Positions 60,677-64,000 of a stretch of 64,000 nt of DNA are shown here, piece by piece. The translations under genes and the position numbers were made by a program. Source of the stretch: Streptomyces sp. NBC_00691 (GTDB lineage Bacteria > Actinomycetota > Actinomycetes > Streptomycetales > Streptomycetaceae). Each line of letters opens with the position of its first letter. The first letter of the stretch is position 1. The stretch is taken from NCBI RefSeq assembly GCF_036226665.1, contig NZ_CP109007.1, forward strand, positions 7,750,001 through 7,814,000, read 5' to 3'. The notes under the pieces are model-generated. The model worked only from the letters and a program-made list of their open reading frames with translations, did no database searches and had not been told where the DNA came from.

Positions 60677-62395
60677 CTACGGAAGGTTCTCCTTGATCTT
60701 GGCGATGGCGAAGCCCCAGCCCTGCGACACCGTCGGTTTGCCGGGCACCGCCACCTCGTCGGGGTTCGTCACGACGTCCAGGAGCACCGGGCCGGGAAGG
60801 GCCAGCGCCCGGCGCACGGCCTCGTCCAGCTCGCCGGGTTCGGTGACGCGGATGCCGGTCAGCCCGAGGGCTTCCGCGACCGCGGCGAAGTCGGGGTTGT
60901 CGAGGACGGTTCCGAATTCGGGAAGCCCGGCCTGCTCCTGCTCCAGCTTGACCATGCCGAGACGGCGGTTGTCGAAGACGACGAGCTTGACCGGCAGCTG
61001 TTCCGAGCGAATGGTCATCAGGTCGCCCAGCAGCATGCCGAGGCCGCCGTCGCCGCAGAAGGCGACCACCTGGCGGTCGGGGGCCCAGAGCTGTGCCCCG
61101 ATGGCCTGGGGCATCGCGTTGGCCATGGACCCCAGGTTGTAGGAGCCGATCAGCCGGCGGGCGCCACGCATCCGTACGAGCCGCGACAGCCACACCGTGG
61201 TCATCCCGGTGTCGGAGGTGAAGATCGCGTCGTCCGCCGCGTGCCGGTCGACCGCGGCCGCCAGGGCCTCGGGGCGGATCTGTTCCACGCGGTTGTCGAA
61301 CATCGCCCGCACGCGTCCGAGCAGACGTGTGTCGTGGGCGGGGTCGGCCAGGTCCGCCTGGCCCTTCTGCCAGCGTGCGAACCGTTCGCGTGCCTCGTCG
61401 AGGTGGTCCCGCGACGAGACGGGGGTGAGCAGGGGCAGCAGCGCCCGCAGGGTCGCGGCCACGTCGCCGGTGAGACCGATATCCACCGGGACGCGGCGGC
61501 CGAGGTGCTCCTCGCGCACGTCGATCTGCACGACGCGGCAGTCCTTCGGGTACCAGTCCCGGTAGGGGAAGTCGGTGCCCAGCATGATCAGCGTGTCGCA
61601 GGTGTCCATGGCGTGGGCGGCGCCCGGGTTTCCGATCAGGCCGGTCTGGCCGACCTCGTACGGATTGTCCTCCTCGAAGCCCTCCTTGCCCTTCAGGGTC
61701 AGCACCATGGGGGCCGCGAGCAGCTCGGCGGTGCGCAGCACCTCCGCACGGGCGGCCTGCGCGCCGCGCCCCACGAGGAGCGTGACCCGGGAGCCCGCGG
61801 CGATCGCCTCGGCCGCCTCGGCGAGCGCCGGGTCGTCGGGACGGGTCACGGCGGGGCGGGGGAGCGCGAACCGTGCGGGCCGGTCCTCGTCGACCTTCTG
61901 GTCGCCGAGGTCCCCGGGCACGGTCAGCACGGCCACGCCCCGCCGGGTCACCGCGGCCCGTACCGCCGACTCCAGGAGCCGCGGCATCTGGCTCGGGGAG
62001 GTCACGGTGGCCCGGTACACGGCCACGTCCCGGAAGAGGAGGTCGTTGTCCACCTCCTGGAAGTAGTCTCCGCCCAGCTCCGACAGCGGCACCTGGCCGC
62101 AGATCGCCAGGACCGGCGCACCGCTCTTGGCCGCGTCGTACAGCCCGTTGAGCAGATGCACCGAGCCCGGGCCCACGGTGCCCATGCAGACCGCGAGGTC
62201 GCCGGAGAGCTGGGCCCGCGCGCCGGCGGCGAAGGCCGCGGCCTCCTCGTGGCGGAAGCCCTTCCAGTCGATTCCCTCGGTGGTCCGGATGGCATCGGTG
62301 ACGGGGTTGAGGGCGTCGCCGACCACGCCGAAGACGTGGCCGACACCGAGGTCCGTGAGGCCGTCGACGATCACCTGCGCGACGGTACGAGTCAT
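60677..62395 (-). CDS. poxB: thiamine-diphosphate enzyme, pyruvate oxidase/dehydrogenase (quinone) type
   Basis: 572 residues. N-terminal ThDP domain with the catalytic Glu in FRHEEAAAFAAGA, central FAD/nucleotide domain, C-terminal ThDP-binding GDGGLGMLLGDLMTI to VVFDNRRLGM. The family converts pyruvate to acetate and CO2 with electrons to quinones. The last residues (FAIAKIKENLP) resemble the membrane-binding tail of PoxB. ATG 62395 has GGGAG four bases upstream. The next gene upstream, 33 bases away, is an FMN-binding glutamate-synthase-like gene. Confidence 0.9.
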   Translation of the reverse strand: MTRTVAQVIVDGLTDLGVGHVFGVVGDALNPVTDAIRTTEGIDWKGFRHEEAAAFAAGARAQLSGDLAVCMGTVGPGSVHLLNGLYDAAKSGAPVLAICGQVPLSELGGDYFQEVDNDLLFRDVAVYRATVTSPSQMPRLLESAVRAAVTRRGVAVLTVPGDLGDQKVDEDRPARFALPRPAVTRPDDPALAEAAEAIAAGSRVTLLVGRGAQAARAEVLRTAELLAAPMVLTLKGKEGFEEDNPYEVGQTGLIGNPGAAHAMDTCDTLIMLGTDFPYRDWYPKDCRVVQIDVREEHLGRRVPVDIGLTGDVAATLRALLPLLTPVSSRDHLDEARERFARWQKGQADLADPAHDTRLLGRVRAMFDNRVEQIRPEALAAAVDRHAADDAIFTSDTGMTTVWLSRLVRMRGARRLIGSYNLGSMANAMPQAIGAQLWAPDRQVVAFCGDGGLGMLLGDLMTIRSEQLPVKLVVFDNRRLGMVKLEQEQAGLPEFGTVLDNPDFAAVAEALGLTGIRVTEPGELDEAVRRALALPGPVLLDVVTNPDEVAVPGKPTVSQGWGFAIAKIKENLP

Positions 62396-62427
62396 GGGGT
62401 CTCCCTTCCGGAAGGACGTCGGACGGT

Positions 62428-63993
62428 TCACGAGAGCGTGAACCGGTCAGGATGAGCCGCGTTCCAGTCGCCTGCCCACGCGGCCGGCATCGATGCGGCC
62501 GAGAGGAGCTGCCCCGGTTCGAGGGGCGCGTACAGCTCCGCATGGGACCGGACGGCGTCCGGTCCCACCCGGTGCAGGAGCATCCCGGGCCCGAGTCCGC
62601 TCGGATCGTCGACGCCCATGGCCGCCATGATCTGCAGGGCGCTCTTGACCGTCGCCTCCTGGAAGCGCTGGACGCGCCGTGCCTTGTCCTCGACGTCGAG
62701 GGCCCGGGCGCGCCTGCGGTCCTGGGTGGCGACCCCGACGGGACAGGTGTTGGTGTGGCAGCGCTGTGCCTGGATGCACCCGAGCGCGAACATCATGGCC
62801 CGGGCCGAGTTCGTGTAGTCGGCGCCCTGGATCAGCCGCTTGACGATGTCGCTTCCGGTGGCCACCTTGCCGGAGGCGCCGATCCGTATCCGGTCGCGCA
62901 GGCCCGCGCCGACGAGCGCGCGATGGACCGTCGTCAGGCCTTCGGTGAGGGGAAGGCCGACGGTGTCCGCGAACTCCAGCGGCGCGGCCCCGGTGCCGCC
63001 CTCCGCCCCGTCGACGACGATGAAGTCGGGCGTGATGTCCTCCTCCAGCATCGCCTTGCAGACGGCGAGGAATTCGCGGCGCGATCCCACGCACAGCTTG
63101 AAGCCCACCGGTTTGCCCCCGGAGAGTTCCCGCATGTGGTGGAGGAACCGCACCAGTTCCCGGGGAGTCCGGTAGACGCGGTGGTACGGCGGCGAGATCA
63201 CGGTGCGGCCCTCGGGGACACCCCGGACAGCGGCGATCTCCCGGCCGACCTTGGAGCCGGGCAGGACGCCTCCGATGCCGGGCTTGGCGCCCTGGCTGAT
63301 CTTCAGCAGGACGCAGGCGACCTGGTCGAGTGCGGCCTTCTCCGCGAACTGGCGCGGGTCGAAGCCGCCGTCCTCGCCGCGGCAGCCGAAGTATCCCGTG
63401 CCGATCTCCCAGACGAGGTCCCCGCCGGGGGAGAGGTGGTGCTCCGATATCCCGCCCTCGCCGGTGTCGTGCGCGAAGCCGCCGCGCCGGGCCCCCTCGT
63501 TCAGGGCGCGTATCGCCCGGTGGGAGAGGGCACCGAAGCTCATCGCCGACACGTTGAGCAGGGCCATGTCGTAGGGCCGGTCGCACCCGGGGCCCCCGAT
63601 CCGGACCTTCGGCGGCGCGGTCGGCACAGGGAGCGGGGCCATGGAGGGGACGAGGTACTCGGTGCCGGGTTGTTCCAGCTCCAGCTCGGTTCCGAAGGGG
63701 TCCTCGCCGTCCGTCCCCTTGGAGCGTTCGTACACGATCGAGCGGGTGTCGCGATCGAAGGGCACGCCGTCGACGTTCCGTTCGACGAAGTACTGCTGCA
63801 CTTCGGGACGGATCGACTCCATCGCGAACCGCAGGTGTCCCAGGACCGGGTAGTTGCGCAGGATCGAGTGACGCCGCTGCGCGAGGTCGTACGAGGCGAC
63901 CGCCGCGAGCAGCAGGGTGGGGCCGGCCGCGCACCACCACCAGGGGGACACGGCGAGGGCCAGCAGGCCGGAGGCGAGCGCGGCGAGTGCCAC
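62428..63993 (-). CDS. FMN-binding glutamate-synthase-like protein, start near the window edge
   Basis: 521 residues visible. Two hydrophobic segments (~1-40) precede an FMN TIM-barrel of the GltB central/archaeal GltS type: ALLNVSAMSFGALSHRAIRALNEGARRGG, DFIVVDGAEGGTGAAP, and the iron-sulfur ligands C-x5-C-x4-C in CIQAQRCHTNTCPVGVATQD. It lacks an amidotransferase domain, so it is not a complete glutamate synthase; relatives are annotated as FMN-binding glutamate synthase family proteins. The frame's first start in the window is GTG 63993, seven bases from the end, so the true start may lie outside. Confidence 0.85.
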   Translation of the reverse strand: MALAALASGLLALAVSPWWWCAAGPTLLLAAVASYDLAQRRHSILRNYPVLGHLRFAMESIRPEVQQYFVERNVDGVPFDRDTRSIVYERSKGTDGEDPFGTELELEQPGTEYLVPSMAPLPVPTAPPKVRIGGPGCDRPYDMALLNVSAMSFGALSHRAIRALNEGARRGGFAHDTGEGGISEHHLSPGGDLVWEIGTGYFGCRGEDGGFDPRQFAEKAALDQVACVLLKISQGAKPGIGGVLPGSKVGREIAAVRGVPEGRTVISPPYHRVYRTPRELVRFLHHMRELSGGKPVGFKLCVGSRREFLAVCKAMLEEDITPDFIVVDGAEGGTGAAPLEFADTVGLPLTEGLTTVHRALVGAGLRDRIRIGASGKVATGSDIVKRLIQGADYTNSARAMMFALGCIQAQRCHTNTCPVGVATQDRRRARALDVEDKARRVQRFQEATVKSALQIMAAMGVDDPSGLGPGMLLHRVGPDAVRSHAELYAPLEPGQLLSAASMPAAWAGDWNAAHPDRFTLS

Positions 63994-64000
63994 GGGAAGA

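Overview
The window is high-GC actinobacterial chromosome, almost certainly Streptomyces. Third codon positions are nearly all G or C, GTG starts are common, and the gene content is typical of the genus: several SpoIIE-type PP2C phosphatases, an AmfS/RamC-like class III lanthipeptide locus, a sortase-E type LAXTG surface protein, calerythrin-like EF-hand protein, ricin-lectin secreted enzymes and an RHS toxin operon. I saw no rRNA, tRNA, CRISPR array or intact insertion sequence.

Layout. 0-2.5 kb: 3' part of a CHAT-domain protein, a small membrane protein and a coding remnant. 2.6-5.4 kb: class III lanthipeptide precursor and its LanKC synthetase, with no adjacent transporter. 5.6-9.8 kb: PP2C phosphatase, then a complete ferredoxin / ferredoxin reductase / P450 operon. 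9.9-12.5 kb: rifampin ADP-ribosyltransferase, and an MFS pump with a TetR regulator behind a large palindromic operator. 12.7-17.2 kb: EF-hand protein, then a sulfur-metabolism block: an amino-acid ABC transporter preceded by a Cys-containing leader peptide, and a SAM-hydrolase family gene preceded by a Met-rich leader peptide and an attenuator-type terminator. 17.6-20 kb: alpha/beta hydrolase with a Cys nucleophile, GNAT acetyltransferase, beta carbonic anhydrase.

20.2-25 kb is an ECF sigma (SigK-type) island: CFA synthase, anti-sigma RskA, the sigma factor, a decayed fasciclin gene and a secreted DUF4394 protein. Four sites share CCRTCC-N16-CGAAGN and look like a local SigK regulon. 25-32.5 kb: M64 peptidase divergent from an XRE-TPR regulator, geranylgeranyl-reductase family flavoprotein, PAS-PP2C phosphatase, MerR and methyltransferase remnants, PhzF-like isomerase. 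32.6-37.6 kb: SUKH-like protein, secreted peptidoglycan-binding protein, LysR divergent from an atypical inositol-monophosphatase-family protein and an F420/NADP reductase-like protein, acidic hypothetical protein. 37.8-40.2 kb: LAXTG surface protein. 40.3-46.8 kb: minus-strand polymorphic toxin operon (SseB-like, WXG-like, RHS toxin with a type-28-like tip, pentapeptide-repeat candidate immunity protein). 47-49.5 kb: three small secreted proteins. 49.6-58.3 kb: LysR and three large secreted proteins ending in closely similar ricin domains, one of them frameshifted. 58.4-64 kb: MASE1 membrane protein, another PP2C phosphatase, PoxB-type pyruvate oxidase/dehydrogenase and an FMN-binding glutamate-synthase-like protein running to the window edge.

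The most interesting signals are regulatory or RiPP-related: the Met leader/attenuator before the SAM-hydrolase gene, the SigK promoter set including one that drives no intact gene, and the class III lanthipeptide precursor whose only Cys lies upstream of the modifiable Ser residues.
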